Assembly: GCA_964221845.1 (NCBI GenBank)
Contig: CAXPZW010000041.1
Span: 1 to 50,913, forward strand
DNA from: CAXPZW01 sp964221845
GTDB lineage: Bacteria; Bacteroidota; Bacteroidia; Flavobacteriales_D; Sanyastnellaceae
Direction: 5' to 3'
DNA: 50,913 nt
Shown: one piece after another, positions 33,790 through 42,148 of the stretch
Layout: each line of letters starts with the position of its first letter
How positions within the stretch are numbered: the first letter of the stretch is position 1
Notes under the pieces: model-generated
What the model was told of the DNA's origin: nothing
The model's input: the letters and a program-made list of their open reading frames with translations, nothing else
Database searches by the model: none
Made by a program: the position numbers and the translations under genes

Positions 33790-34659
33790 ATGAGACAGTT
33801 AAAGATCACCAAACAGGTCACCAACCGGGAGACTGCATCGCTTGACAAGTACTTGCAGGAAATCGGCCGTGTGGACCTTATTACCGCAGAAGAAGAAGTG
33901 GAACTCGCCCGCCGCATCAAGCAAGGCGACCAGTTGGCCCTGGAGAAACTCACCAAGGCCAACCTTCGCTTTGTGGTGTCGGTGTCGAAGCAATACCAAA
34001 ACCAGGGCCTCTCGCTGCCCGATTTGATCAACGAGGGCAACCTCGGCCTGATCAAAGCCGCTCAGCGTTTTGACGAGACCCGTGGTTTCAAGTTCATCTC
34101 GTATGCGGTTTGGTGGATCCGTCAATCCATCCTCCAAGCATTGGCCGAGCAGTCGCGAATTGTGCGTCTGCCGCTGAACAAGATTGGCTCGATCAACAAG
34201 ATCAACAAGGCCTTTGCCAAGCTGGAGCAGGAGTACGAACGTCCACCTACTGCCGCCGAGCTCGCCGAGGTCCTGGAAATGACCCTCGACGAGGTGAAGC
34301 AATCGCTCAAGAACGCAGGTCGTCACGTATCGATGGATGCACCGTTGAAAGACGGTGATGATTCGTCGTCTACCATGTACGACGTACTGCAGACCGGCGA
34401 GTCGCCCTCACCCGATACCGAGTTGATGACCGAATCGCTTCGCAAGGAAATCGAGCGCTCACTGCGCACGCTGACCACCCGCGAAGCCGACGTCATTCGC
34501 CTCTACTTCGGACTCAACGGCGAACACCCCATGACCCTCGAGGAAATTGGGGAGCGCTTTGACCTGACCCGCGAGCGTGTGCGTCAAATCAAGGAGAAGG
34601 CCATCCGCCGACTCAAGCACACTTCGCGCAGCAAGATTCTGAAATCGTACTTGGGGTAA
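33790..34659 (+). CDS. rpoD: Primary sigma-70 factor of Bacteroidota type (RpoD/SigA)
   Basis: Protein of 289 aa, lacking region 1.1 and the non-conserved region, as is normal for the Bacteroidota housekeeping sigma. N-terminus MRQLKITKQVTNRETASLDKYLQEIGRVDLIT is typical. Region 2: DLINEGNLGLIKAAQRFDETRGFKFISYAVWWIRQSILQAL, with the -10 recognition residues; region 3: LPLNKIGSINKINKAF; region 4: MTLEEIGERFDLTRERVRQIKEKAIRRLKH, the -35 helix-turn-helix. It recognises the TTG/TAnnTTTG promoters noted elsewhere here. A strong terminator follows 18 nt after the stop. Confidence 0.96.
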   Translation: MRQLKITKQVTNRETASLDKYLQEIGRVDLITAEEEVELARRIKQGDQLALEKLTKANLRFVVSVSKQYQNQGLSLPDLINEGNLGLIKAAQRFDETRGFKFISYAVWWIRQSILQALAEQSRIVRLPLNKIGSINKINKAFAKLEQEYERPPTAAELAEVLEMTLDEVKQSLKNAGRHVSMDAPLKDGDDSSSTMYDVLQTGESPSPDTELMTESLRKEIERSLRTLTTREADVIRLYFGLNGEHPMTLEEIGERFDLTRERVRQIKEKAIRRLKHTSRSKILKSYLG

Positions 34660-34677
34660 TACCCTGAGTTTCCTACC

Positions 34678-34708
34678 AAAAGCCCCGCCCAACAGCGGGG
34701 CTTTTTTT
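34678..34708 (+). terminator. Strong terminator after rpoD
   Basis: 11-bp perfect stem AAAAGCCCCGC/GCGGGGCTTTT with a 6-nt loop and a run of seven T. With the A-run on the other side it can act in both directions, serving also the convergent glycosylase gene, whose stop lies within the T-run. Confidence 0.85.
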
Positions 34709-35297
34709 ATGTCCCCAATGAGCGCCAAAGTGCCATGCACGCGGTGGTGCGGTATGGTGCCCACAGCTTGGCTTTGTTTTCAAGGGTGCTGTGCTTGCGC
34801 TCGGTTTTCCATCCGTAGAATTGATGCATGGCTTTGCGGATGCCGTAATCGCCCACCGGAAACACGTCAGGCCGATTGAGGGTAAACATCAAGAACATTT
34901 GTGCCGTCCACACGCCAATGCCTTTGATCTCGGTCAGGAAGGCAATGACTTGCTGGTCTGTCATTTCAGGCATGCGTTCCCATTGGTCGGCGTGCTCCAG
35001 GAAATGCGAACTGGTAGCCATGATGTAGGTGGCCTTTTGCTTGGAGACGCCCGATTCACGGAACTCTTCCAGACTGGTCTTGGACAAGATGCTGGGGTCC
35101 AACACGCCGTTGTAGCGCGATTCCAATCGATTCAAGATGTTACGCGCAGCGGAGACCGAGATCTGTTGGGAGATGATCGCATCCACCAAGGAGCGGTATG
35201 GATCACGCTCGGTGCGGTCGGGCAGGGGGGAGTGCTGCTCGATGAGGGCGGCCATTTTTGGGCATTTGGAGTGGATGTGCTGGGCGATGGGATTCAT
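34707..35297 (-). CDS. DNA-3-methyladenine glycosylase (AlkA-type, HhH-GPD)
   Basis: Protein of 196 aa from the ATG at 35297 (MNPIAQHIHSKCP). HhH-GPD domain: DAIISQQISVSAARNILNRL, the helix-hairpin-helix LTEIKGIGVWTAQMFLMF, and the catalytic Asp in DVFPVGDYGIRKAM. It removes alkylated purines in base excision repair. It is shorter than E. coli AlkA (282 aa) because the N-terminal beta domain is absent, which is usual for this subfamily. Possible -7 box TATCTTCC just upstream (35303-35310). Convergent with rpoD, sharing its terminator. Confidence 0.9.
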   Translation of the reverse strand: MNPIAQHIHSKCPKMAALIEQHSPLPDRTERDPYRSLVDAIISQQISVSAARNILNRLESRYNGVLDPSILSKTSLEEFRESGVSKQKATYIMATSSHFLEHADQWERMPEMTDQQVIAFLTEIKGIGVWTAQMFLMFTLNRPDVFPVGDYGIRKAMHQFYGWKTERKHSTLENKAKLWAPYRTTACMALWRSLGT

Positions 35298-35605
35298 GGG
35301 ATGGAAGATAGGGGGATTGCGGTGAGTTGAACGTTGGGATTGTGTTCGAGCGGCGCCGGTTCCCGCCCGTGGGCTGCCGGCCCTGCCGCCCCGCCTCCCC
35401 CTCCTGCCGCTCGACGATGTGTCGATCGACCCGCGAAAGATCCCGGCAGCATCCCTCAATTCCAAACACACCCCCGATTGACTTTGTGGATCGGCCGTCC
35501 CACTTTGTGAATGACCTTGACAACCCCTTGCACAATTTCCTTGGCTGCAATTTCGTCTATAGAGCGGCCTGCAAGCCTCACCAAAACTTCGGACATTTGC
35601 GCCCC
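35298..35605. other. 308-bp divergent intergenic region
   Basis: No coding sequence could be supported. It holds a strongly C-rich plus-strand tract (about 35345-35415), a perfect 10-bp palindrome GTCGATCGAC (35421-35430), and two similar ACTTTGTG(G/A)AT words near 35480 and 35500. A weak -7 box for the glycosylase lies at 35303-35310. No terminator or clear plus-strand promoter was found. Confidence 0.4.
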
Positions 35606-37102
35606 ATGAAGCACGCCCACGCTCGCTTTTCCTTGATCGCCCTTGCGGCAGTTGTTCTCTTGTTCCTCACCCAGTGCAACAAAGAGCAGTTTGCCGACAG
35701 TGCAGATCAGAACGTCACCTTCTCGGCCGACACCGTGTTGTTCGACACTGTGTTCACCACTATTGGCTCCACCACCTTGCCGCTCAAGGTGTACAACCCG
35801 CACAACGACCCCATTGTGGTCTCCAACATTGATGTGATGGGCGGCACAGACAGCCCGTTCCGCATTGCGGTAGACGGGCTCAACGGCACCAGCTTTCAAG
35901 ACCTGGAGATTGGCCCCAACGACAGTGCTTGGGTATTTGTGGAGGTTACCATCGATCCCAACGGTGCCACCAGCGCGCTGATTGAGGAGGACAGTGTACG
36001 CTTTATCACCAACGGCAACACCGAATACGTGCATTTGGTCGCTTGGGGGCAGGACGCATGCTTCCACGGCGGGCTAGGCGCGCTGACCGTGCTTGAATGC
36101 GACGAAGTGTGGAATGCAGATAAGCCGCACGTGATCTACGGCATTGTGGCTGTGGATGAAGGCTGCAGCCTCACCATCAACCCAGGTACGCAGGTGTATT
36201 GCCACAACGCCTCAGGTTTGTATGTGTTCCGAGGTAGTCTGGATGTGCAAGGAGAATTGGGCAATGAAGTCTGCTTTCAAGGAGACCGCTTGGAACCTGA
36301 GTATGCCGACGTGCCCGGACAATGGGGCATCCAATTGCAGGTGCAATTCCAAACCGGATTTGGTGTGCAGCAGGCCACGATCAACCGCGGCGGCATTTGG
36401 CTGTTCGAAACCCAGGACTGTGAAATCGACCACGCCATCATCAAGAACGGCATCATTGGCATCCAATGCGATACCACGGGAACCACCACCGGAGAGTCGT
36501 TGCGCATCAACAACACGGTGGTCACCAACATGTCGGCCATTGGGCTCTTTACCCAAGGAGCACACGTGAGCGGGAGTAACTGCCTCTTCAGCAATTGCGG
36601 GCAGAACTGTGCGGCGTTCTCCATCGGAGGCAAGTACGACTTCCACCACACCACTTTTGCCAACTACTGGACCCAGAGCAACCGGCAGTCGCCCGCCTTC
36701 TACATCAACAACTACTATGTGGATGTGGATCAGAACGTCCAAGTGCGGCCCTTGCTGGAAGCCAACTTCACCAATTGCATCATGTACGGCAACAATGCCG
36801 AACTCTCGGACTTCAACGAGTTCGTGTACGACTTCAACCTCGACGCTGAGCAGCCGAACTACTTCTTCAACGATTGCTACGTCGACACCGATCAGGACAT
36901 CTTGGACGGGAGCCATTTTAGCAACATGAGCCAAGGGCAGGGGGAGCCGCCGTTTGTGGAGCCGTTTGCAGGCAACTTTGACTTCCCCGGTCCGGTTGCC
37001 TCGGCCTTCCGCAGCCAGACCGGTTTCATCAACACCACCACCGACATCGAAGGGGTGTTCCGCAGCGGACTGTTTGCCCGCGGGTGCTACATGGACGACT
37101 AG
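35606..37102 (+). CDS. Lipoprotein with predicted right-handed beta-helix
   Basis: Protein of 498 aa from the ATG at 35606, chosen because it opens a lipoprotein signal (LIALAAVVLLFLTQC, Cys24); the frame is open upstream but crosses non-coding-looking DNA. An immunoglobulin-like choice-of-anchor domain at about 35-150 (VFTTIGSTTLPLKVYNPHNDPIVVSNI) is followed by parallel beta-helix rungs (ADKPHVIYGIVAVDEGCSLTINPGTQV; IWLFETQDCEIDHAIIKNGIIGIQ; NCLFSNCGQNCAAFSIGGKYDFHHTTFANY). Beta-helices of this type bind or cleave polysaccharides or act structurally; catalytic residues cannot be named. Probably anchored in the outer membrane facing outward. It precedes two further exported proteins on the same strand. 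Confidence 0.8.
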   Translation: MKHAHARFSLIALAAVVLLFLTQCNKEQFADSADQNVTFSADTVLFDTVFTTIGSTTLPLKVYNPHNDPIVVSNIDVMGGTDSPFRIAVDGLNGTSFQDLEIGPNDSAWVFVEVTIDPNGATSALIEEDSVRFITNGNTEYVHLVAWGQDACFHGGLGALTVLECDEVWNADKPHVIYGIVAVDEGCSLTINPGTQVYCHNASGLYVFRGSLDVQGELGNEVCFQGDRLEPEYADVPGQWGIQLQVQFQTGFGVQQATINRGGIWLFETQDCEIDHAIIKNGIIGIQCDTTGTTTGESLRINNTVVTNMSAIGLFTQGAHVSGSNCLFSNCGQNCAAFSIGGKYDFHHTTFANYWTQSNRQSPAFYINNYYVDVDQNVQVRPLLEANFTNCIMYGNNAELSDFNEFVYDFNLDAEQPNYFFNDCYVDTDQDILDGSHFSNMSQGQGEPPFVEPFAGNFDFPGPVASAFRSQTGFINTTTDIEGVFRSGLFARGCYMDD

Positions 37103-37140
37103 CCGAAGGCCTGCGTTCACAGGGGCGCGTGAATAATGTC

Positions 37141-37210
37141 AGATGGGGACGTACAAATTTCCCTTCCAAAACTCCCCATCTTGCGCGCAACCACCCGAAT
37201 CTTCGGATTC
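37141..37210 (+). promoter_or_regulatory. Structured leader: 9-bp inverted repeat and a UUCG tetraloop hairpin
   Basis: AGATGGGGA (37141-37149) is perfectly complementary to TCCCCATCT (37173-37181) across a 23-nt loop. It is followed by GAATC-TTCG-GATTC (37197-37210), a 5-bp stem closed by a canonical C(UUCG)G tetraloop, 14 nt before the lipoprotein ATG at 37225. These could act as mRNA stabilisers or a weak terminator for the upstream gene. Confidence 0.4.
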
Positions 37211-37224
37211 TGAAATAACACCCT

Positions 37225-38121
37225 ATGAAGAAGCAATTCTTCCGCGCACTGCCGCTGTGGGCCAGCGTTTTACTGCTGGCAGCTTGCGGATCTTCGGAAG
37301 ACGAAGGGCCAGCTGTGCCCGAAGTCACCACCGACTTTAACGACGCCCAAAGCGCTGCCGCCGGTAGCGTACTCAAGTACAAGGGCCAGTTTTTTGCGAT
37401 CCCGTCGCCCATCCAGGCGGCCATCTTGATCCGCAAGACCAACCTGCAGTACAACCCCGACTTGGTCGTGCCCTTGGAGAACAGCGACATGCATGTGAGT
37501 CGGTTCCAAAAGGCGCTCAATATGGGTGTGTATGGGGCGGACTTGGGCTACCTGTCGAACTTCAACAACACCACGTTGAACTTGGCGTACTTCGGTCAAG
37601 TGCAAAAAACCGCTGAAGAGCTGGACATCAAAAACAACATCGATCCCGACCTGCTTCGCCGCTTTGCGGAAAACATTGAGCAGCCGGACTCGCTCTATGC
37701 CTTGAACGCCGATTTGTACAAGGTCATCAACCAATACCTCAAGGACAACGAACAAAACGAAACCGCAAGTCTGATCCTGGCTGGCGGCTGGCTGGAAGCC
37801 CTTTGGTTGTCCCTGGACAAGGCCGAAGACCACGCCGAGTTACGCAAGCGCATCGGAGAGCAGGGCAGTGGTTTGACAGGTTTGGTTACGCTGCTGGAAC
37901 CGTTTGAAGACCCACAAGTAAAGGGCTTCCGTGATGGACTGCTCGGGTTGGCCGACATTTTTGCAGTTGTTTCTACCGGCTACCAATACATGGAGCCCAT
38001 CACCGATCCTGCGGCCAAGACCACGTATTTGAAGAGCACCTCTGATGTTGGGCTCAACAACGAAACACTGGCCGAGATTCGCGCCAAAGTCACCGAAATC
38101 CGCAACTCCATCATCCTGTAA
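37225..38121 (+). CDS. Conserved-looking helical lipoprotein of unknown function
   Basis: Protein of 298 aa. Lipoprotein signal: LPLWASVLLLAAC with Cys21, then an acidic spacer (GSSEDEGPAVPE). The body is mostly alpha-helical (NMGVYGADLGYLSNFNNTTLNLAYFGQVQKTAEELDI; LILAGGWLEALWLSLDKAEDHAELRKRIGEQ) with no recognised domain. Similar lipoproteins occur in Flavobacteriales as I recall, without assigned function. The stop is 2 nt before the next ATG, so it forms a two-gene unit with the small secreted protein. Confidence 0.75.
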   Translation: MKKQFFRALPLWASVLLLAACGSSEDEGPAVPEVTTDFNDAQSAAAGSVLKYKGQFFAIPSPIQAAILIRKTNLQYNPDLVVPLENSDMHVSRFQKALNMGVYGADLGYLSNFNNTTLNLAYFGQVQKTAEELDIKNNIDPDLLRRFAENIEQPDSLYALNADLYKVINQYLKDNEQNETASLILAGGWLEALWLSLDKAEDHAELRKRIGEQGSGLTGLVTLLEPFEDPQVKGFRDGLLGLADIFAVVSTGYQYMEPITDPAAKTTYLKSTSDVGLNNETLAEIRAKVTEIRNSIIL

Positions 38122-38123
38122 TC

Positions 38124-38537
38124 ATGACCCGATTCACCCTCCTGACCCTGGCGGCATGTTGCTGGACCTTGGCAACCACCGCACAATGCGACAGCACCGC
38201 AGTCTTCTGCGAGTCGCACATGACGAGCGACTACATTTCTGACGGACAGAACTACCGCGCATTGGTCTACAACGACCAAGTGGCCGAGTTCGAAGTGACC
38301 TTTTTCGGCAACACTTCCTACCGCATTGCTGCCTGTACGGGCGACACCGACGGGAACTTGATATTCACCGTGTACGACCAAGAGCGCAATCCGCTGTTCA
38401 CCAACAAAGACTTTGGAAACGCTCCTTACTGGGACTTCAATGTTGAAAACACCATGGATGTGGTGATCGAAGCCCGTCTTGAAGAACAACACGTGAGCTC
38501 TGGCTGCGCGGTGTTGCTCATCGGATTCAAGCAATAA
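38124..38537 (+). CDS. Small secreted protein (137 aa) of unknown function
   Basis: Signal peptide MTRFTLLTLAACCWTLATTA, then a mature beta-rich domain of about 118 residues with four Cys (QCDSTAVFCESH, IAACTGD, SSGCAVLL) likely forming disulfides. The pattern FFGNTSYRIAACTGDTDGNLIFTVYDQERNPLF resembles small Bacteroidota exported proteins related to pre-peptidase beta-sandwiches, but no family is certain. Coupled to the lipoprotein gene upstream; the ABC transporter begins 54 nt downstream. Confidence 0.72.
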   Translation: MTRFTLLTLAACCWTLATTAQCDSTAVFCESHMTSDYISDGQNYRALVYNDQVAEFEVTFFGNTSYRIAACTGDTDGNLIFTVYDQERNPLFTNKDFGNAPYWDFNVENTMDVVIEARLEEQHVSSGCAVLLIGFKQ

Positions 38538-38591
38538 ACCAGACCCTGATTGATTCACCGCGACCTTCTGGTTGCTGCTGACCACCTGCCC

Positions 38592-41500
38592 ATGAGTAGT
38601 GGAATCCTCAAAGCGCTGATGCAGCTGTTTGCCATCATCGCCCGTGAAGCTGAGTCTGACGGACAAAGCGGCCAAGGGCGAGAAGTGGTAGCGGTCTTTC
38701 TGAGCCGTCAACTCAACAAATCTTTGGTAGACGAGTACCTCCAGCTCTTTGACGAGCAGGTAGGCGGTTCCGGCCAAAAAGAGGGCAAACGCAAAGCCAA
38801 GCGCACCAGTCTGTCTTCGGTAAAAGTGCTGCGCATTTGCACGGCAATCAACGAAGAGTTGGCGCAAAAGGAAAAGTACTTTGTGCTGGTCCGGCTTATT
38901 GAGTTTGTCCATGTCTTGGGCGAAGTCAGCCCCGGCATGCTGGATTTCCTACAAACCGCAGCCGACACCTTCAACATCGATCGTGCGACCTTCGACAACC
39001 TGTTCGTTTTCTGTGGCGCTGAAGACCTCGCAACCGTGCAAGGCGGCGAGTTTTTACATGTAGCCGCAACCGGTGAAGGCGCAGAAGGAGAGACCCGTTC
39101 CGTGCTGAAAGACGGCTTGCTGGGCCGCTTTGTGTTCTTGCGACTGGAGTCCGAGCACATGTTTTTGGTGCGCTACCAGGGCGAAGAAGAAGTACAACTC
39201 AACGGCCAAGTCATTGCCGACCACCGGGCGTACGTGTTCATGCAAGGCGCCAGCCTGCGCGGTACGCGATTCACACCGGTCTACTACAGCGACGTGATCC
39301 GCGTATTCCTCACCGATACCGACCACACGCGCATCCGGTTTGAAGCGCTGGACATTTCCTACTACTTCGAACGCAACAACAAGCAGGGCCTGCACCAGCT
39401 GAATCTGCGTGAAGAATCCGGCAGTTTGATCGGCATCATGGGGGCTTCGGGCTCCGGCAAGTCGACACTGCTGAACGTACTCAACGGCAACTACACGCCC
39501 ACTTATGGCAAGGTGACCATCAACGGCATCGATGTGCACGGTGGGGCAGAGGAAATCGAAGGGCTGATCGGGTATGTGGCCCAGGACGACTTGTTGATCG
39601 AGGAGTTGACGGTGTTCCAAAACCTGTTCTACAACGCCAAGCTGTGTTTCGCCGACCAGAATGATGAGCAGATCACCGAACTGGTGCACGAGACTTTGCA
39701 ATCGCTTGGGTTGTTTGAAGCGCGAGACCTCAAGGTTGGATCGCCTTTGGAGAAAACCATTTCTGGGGGACAGCGCAAGCGTTTGAACATTGCCCTTGAG
39801 CTCATCCGCGAGCCGGCAGTGCTGTTTGTGGACGAGCCTACCTCGGGCCTGTCGTCCCGCGACTCTGAAAACATCATGGACCTGTTGAAGGAGCTGACCT
39901 TGAAAGGCAAGCTCATCTTTACGGTTATCCACCAGCCTTCTTCGGACATCTTTAAGATGTTCGACAAGCTGTTTTTGTTGGACACCGGTGGCTTCCCCAT
40001 CTACTACGGGAATCCGGTGGAAAGCATCATCTACTTCAAGCGACTGGTCAACCACGTCAACGCCCAGGAAAGCGAATGCGAACGCTGCGGCAACGTGAAC
40101 CCCGAGCAGATCTTCAACATCATCGAATCCAAGGTGGTGGATGAATACGGGAACCTGACTCCGCACCGCAAGATTTCGCCGCGTGAGTGGGCGAACTTCT
40201 TCAACGTGCTCATCGCCAACCAACTCCCCGAACCCGAGCCTTACACCGAGGTGCCTAAGAGTGCCTTCCGCGTGCCCAACAAGCTCCGCCAGTTAAAGGT
40301 GTTCTCGGTGCGCGATGTGCTCAGCAAGCTGTCCAACCGCCAGTACATGCTGATCAACATGCTTGAAGCTCCGGCGCTGGCGCTCGTGCTCAGCTTCTTT
40401 ATCAAGTACTTCAAGGTGGGCGGAAGCGCCACTGGCGAATACATCTTCCGCGCGAACCAAAACGTGCCGCAGTTCCTGTTTATCTCAGTGATTGTGGCGT
40501 TGTTCTTAGGGCTGACTGTGAGCGCCGAGGAAATCATCCGCGACCGCACCATTCTGCGCCGCGAGAAGTTCTTGAACCTCTCACGCGGCTCGTACCTCAC
40601 CAGTAAGATTGGCATCATGTTCCTGATTTCGGCCATCCAGATGGCAGCCTATGTCCTTGTGGGCACGTGGGTGCTTGAAATCAAAGGCATGTGGTTCAGC
40701 TACTGGTTGATTCTGTTCAGCACCAGCTGCTTTGCCAACCTGCTGGGACTCAACATCTCGGCCACGTTCAACTCGGCCAAGGTGATTTACATCTTGATCC
40801 CCATCCTGATCATTCCGCAGCTCTTGTTCAGCGGGGTGATTGTCAAGTTCGACAAACTCAACCCCTTCTTTGCCTCGCAAAAAGGCGTGCCCATGATCGG
40901 CAACATCATGGCCAGCCGTTGGGCTTACGAAGCACTGGCGGTCAACCAGTTCAAGAACAACGCCTTTGAAAGCCGCACGTACGAGTACGACGCCCGCATC
41001 TCCAGCTGGACCTGGAAAAAGGACGTGTGGAACAAGAATGAAATGCGCGCCATCGTAGCCGAACTCCGCCGCCTCCAGGTGGAAGAGAAGCCCGAACGCG
41101 AAGAAGAACTCCGCCAGCTCGTACTCACCGAGTTCGACAAGGAGAAGCAAGAAGTCCAAGGATTGGAGGTGCCCTGGTTAGAGCAAGTGCGCGCCACCGG
41201 GTTCACCACCCAAATCCTCAGCGAAATGGACACCACGCTCCAGATGCTGCATCGCTACTACATGAAGAACGTCAACAACCTGGACCGTGAACGCGAAAAA
41301 ATGGTGCAGGACTGGTGCAAAACCCCAGAGTTGAAAGCGGGCTACCGCAGCATGGAGAATGCCTACACGAATTCCCAACTCGAGGAGTTTGTGACCAACA
41401 GCAGCGAGCTCACCAGCTCGGTGATCCACGGCGGCGAAATCATCCAAAAGAAAGACCTGGTGTACCGCACACCGCTGCACACGGGCTTCTTTGGCGCGCA

Positions 41501-41705
41501 CTTCTATGCGCCCAGCAAACCGCTCTTGGGCAAGCAAATCCCTACCAAAAGCGCCAACCTCATGGTGCTCTGGGGCATGACCCTGGGGTTGATCCTCTTG
41601 CTGTTTTTCAACGGCCTCAGCTGGATCCTGATCTGGATCCAAGAAGGTACCGACAAACTGCTCAAACTGCTCCGGTTGAAAGGGGAGGAGTTACCCCCAT
41701 CCTGA
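38592..41705 (+). CDS. Large ABCG-type ABC transporter (fused ATPase and permease) with N-terminal regulatory extension
   Basis: Protein of 1,037 aa from the ATG at 38592 (MSSGILKALMQLFAIIA); a TTG 42 nt upstream is a weaker option. N-terminal ~130 residues are helical and TerB-like; about 150-245 resembles an FHA-type beta-sandwich (VFLRLESEHMFLVRYQGEEEVQLNGQ). The ATPase follows: Walker A GASGSGKST at about 284-292, signature ISGGQRKRLNIA at about 391-402, Walker B VLFVDEPTSGL. After a linker with ERCGNVNPEQ come five hydrophobic helices (about 580-770, ABC-2 permease type), a ~200-residue charged coiled-coil-rich insert, and a last helix near 995-1015. A single chain of this ABCG order would dimerise into the transporter. 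Substrate unknown. A similar 13-bp word occurs at its 3' end and 80 bp beyond. Confidence 0.85.
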   Translation: MSSGILKALMQLFAIIAREAESDGQSGQGREVVAVFLSRQLNKSLVDEYLQLFDEQVGGSGQKEGKRKAKRTSLSSVKVLRICTAINEELAQKEKYFVLVRLIEFVHVLGEVSPGMLDFLQTAADTFNIDRATFDNLFVFCGAEDLATVQGGEFLHVAATGEGAEGETRSVLKDGLLGRFVFLRLESEHMFLVRYQGEEEVQLNGQVIADHRAYVFMQGASLRGTRFTPVYYSDVIRVFLTDTDHTRIRFEALDISYYFERNNKQGLHQLNLREESGSLIGIMGASGSGKSTLLNVLNGNYTPTYGKVTINGIDVHGGAEEIEGLIGYVAQDDLLIEELTVFQNLFYNAKLCFADQNDEQITELVHETLQSLGLFEARDLKVGSPLEKTISGGQRKRLNIALELIREPAVLFVDEPTSGLSSRDSENIMDLLKELTLKGKLIFTVIHQPSSDIFKMFDKLFLLDTGGFPIYYGNPVESIIYFKRLVNHVNAQESECERCGNVNPEQIFNIIESKVVDEYGNLTPHRKISPREWANFFNVLIANQLPEPEPYTEVPKSAFRVPNKLRQLKVFSVRDVLSKLSNRQYMLINMLEAPALALVLSFFIKYFKVGGSATGEYIFRANQNVPQFLFISVIVALFLGLTVSAEEIIRDRTILRREKFLNLSRGSYLTSKIGIMFLISAIQMAAYVLVGTWVLEIKGMWFSYWLILFSTSCFANLLGLNISATFNSAKVIYILIPILIIPQLLFSGVIVKFDKLNPFFASQKGVPMIGNIMASRWAYEALAVNQFKNNAFESRTYEYDARISSWTWKKDVWNKNEMRAIVAELRRLQVEEKPEREEELRQLVLTEFDKEKQEVQGLEVPWLEQVRATGFTTQILSEMDTTLQMLHRYYMKNVNNLDREREKMVQDWCKTPELKAGYRSMENAYTNSQLEEFVTNSSELTSSVIHGGEIIQKKDLVYRTPLHTGFFGAHFYAPSKPLLGKQIPTKSANLMVLWGMTLGLILLLFFNGLSWILIWIQEGTDKLLKLLRLKGEELPPS

Positions 41706-41773
41706 AATGGAATACTAACGCAAAAGAAAAGCCCGCAATCGCGGACTTCATTCGTTTGAAAGGGGAGGGATTA
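41676..41773. repeat. Direct repeat TTGAAAGGGGAGG, two copies 80 bp apart
   Basis: TTGAAAGGGGAGG followed by AGTTA at 41676-41693 (end of the ABC gene) and by GATTA at 41756-41773 (end of the SiaC gene). The copies flank the terminator region between the two convergent genes. Confidence 0.4.
41721..41747 (-). terminator. Terminator of the SiaB-SiaC unit
   Basis: Minus strand: AGTCCGC-GATT-GCGGGCT (7 bp with one G-U pair, 4-nt loop) followed by TTTCTTTTG. The G-U pair becomes a C-A mismatch on the other strand, so it works mainly for the minus-strand genes; it lies 24 nt after the SiaC stop. Confidence 0.65.
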
Positions 41774-42145
41774 GATCTCTTCCACCTCAATCATCTTGAA
41801 TGGGATGTTGATGATGGCTTCGTAGTCCTCGCCGGCTTCCAGCATGTCTTCGTCGTCTTCCTCGTAGTACCACTGCACCACGATTTCTCCGCCGACGCCT
41901 TCGAGCTTTTTGAACAGGTCCAGGATGCACTTGGACGAGCTGGTGTTGAAGTACTCGAGTTGGATGTTGACCTGGGTGGTGTCCTTGCTCTGGCGGGCGT
42001 AAGACTCGATCCAGTCAATCAGGGGCTTGTAGAACTCAATCGAGTTCTCAGGGATAGAGCGTCCCTTGATCTCCAACGTGCCTGAGGCTGAGGAGAAAGA
42101 AACGGTAGGGGTTTTGGCGGTGCCTTCAATCTGAATGTCTTCCAT
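41771..42145 (-). CDS. SiaC-family regulatory phosphoprotein (DUF1987)
   Basis: Protein of 124 aa. DUF1987 pattern: TPTVSFSSASGTLEIKGRSIPENSIEFYKPLIDWIESY, then NIQLEYFNTSSSKCILDLFKKLE with the conserved Thr/Ser cluster that is phosphorylated in SiaC homologues, and VVQWYYEEDDEDMLEAGEDYE. In Pseudomonas, SiaC partners with the kinase SiaB and phosphatase SiaA to control a diguanylate cyclase and biofilm aggregation. The kinase homologue is immediately upstream (3-nt gap); no SiaA-like phosphatase or diguanylate cyclase is in this window, so the output here is unknown. Confidence 0.9.
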   Translation of the reverse strand: MEDIQIEGTAKTPTVSFSSASGTLEIKGRSIPENSIEFYKPLIDWIESYARQSKDTTQVNIQLEYFNTSSSKCILDLFKKLEGVGGEIVVQWYYEEDDEDMLEAGEDYEAIINIPFKMIEVEEI

Positions 42146-42148
42146 CGC

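Noticed and set aside
35478..35512. Possible DnaA boxes (TGTGGAT-like words), also near 20797 and 20819
   Set aside because: They match only part of TTATCCACA, are scattered and in promoter regions, and no origin genes (dnaA, dnaN) are nearby.
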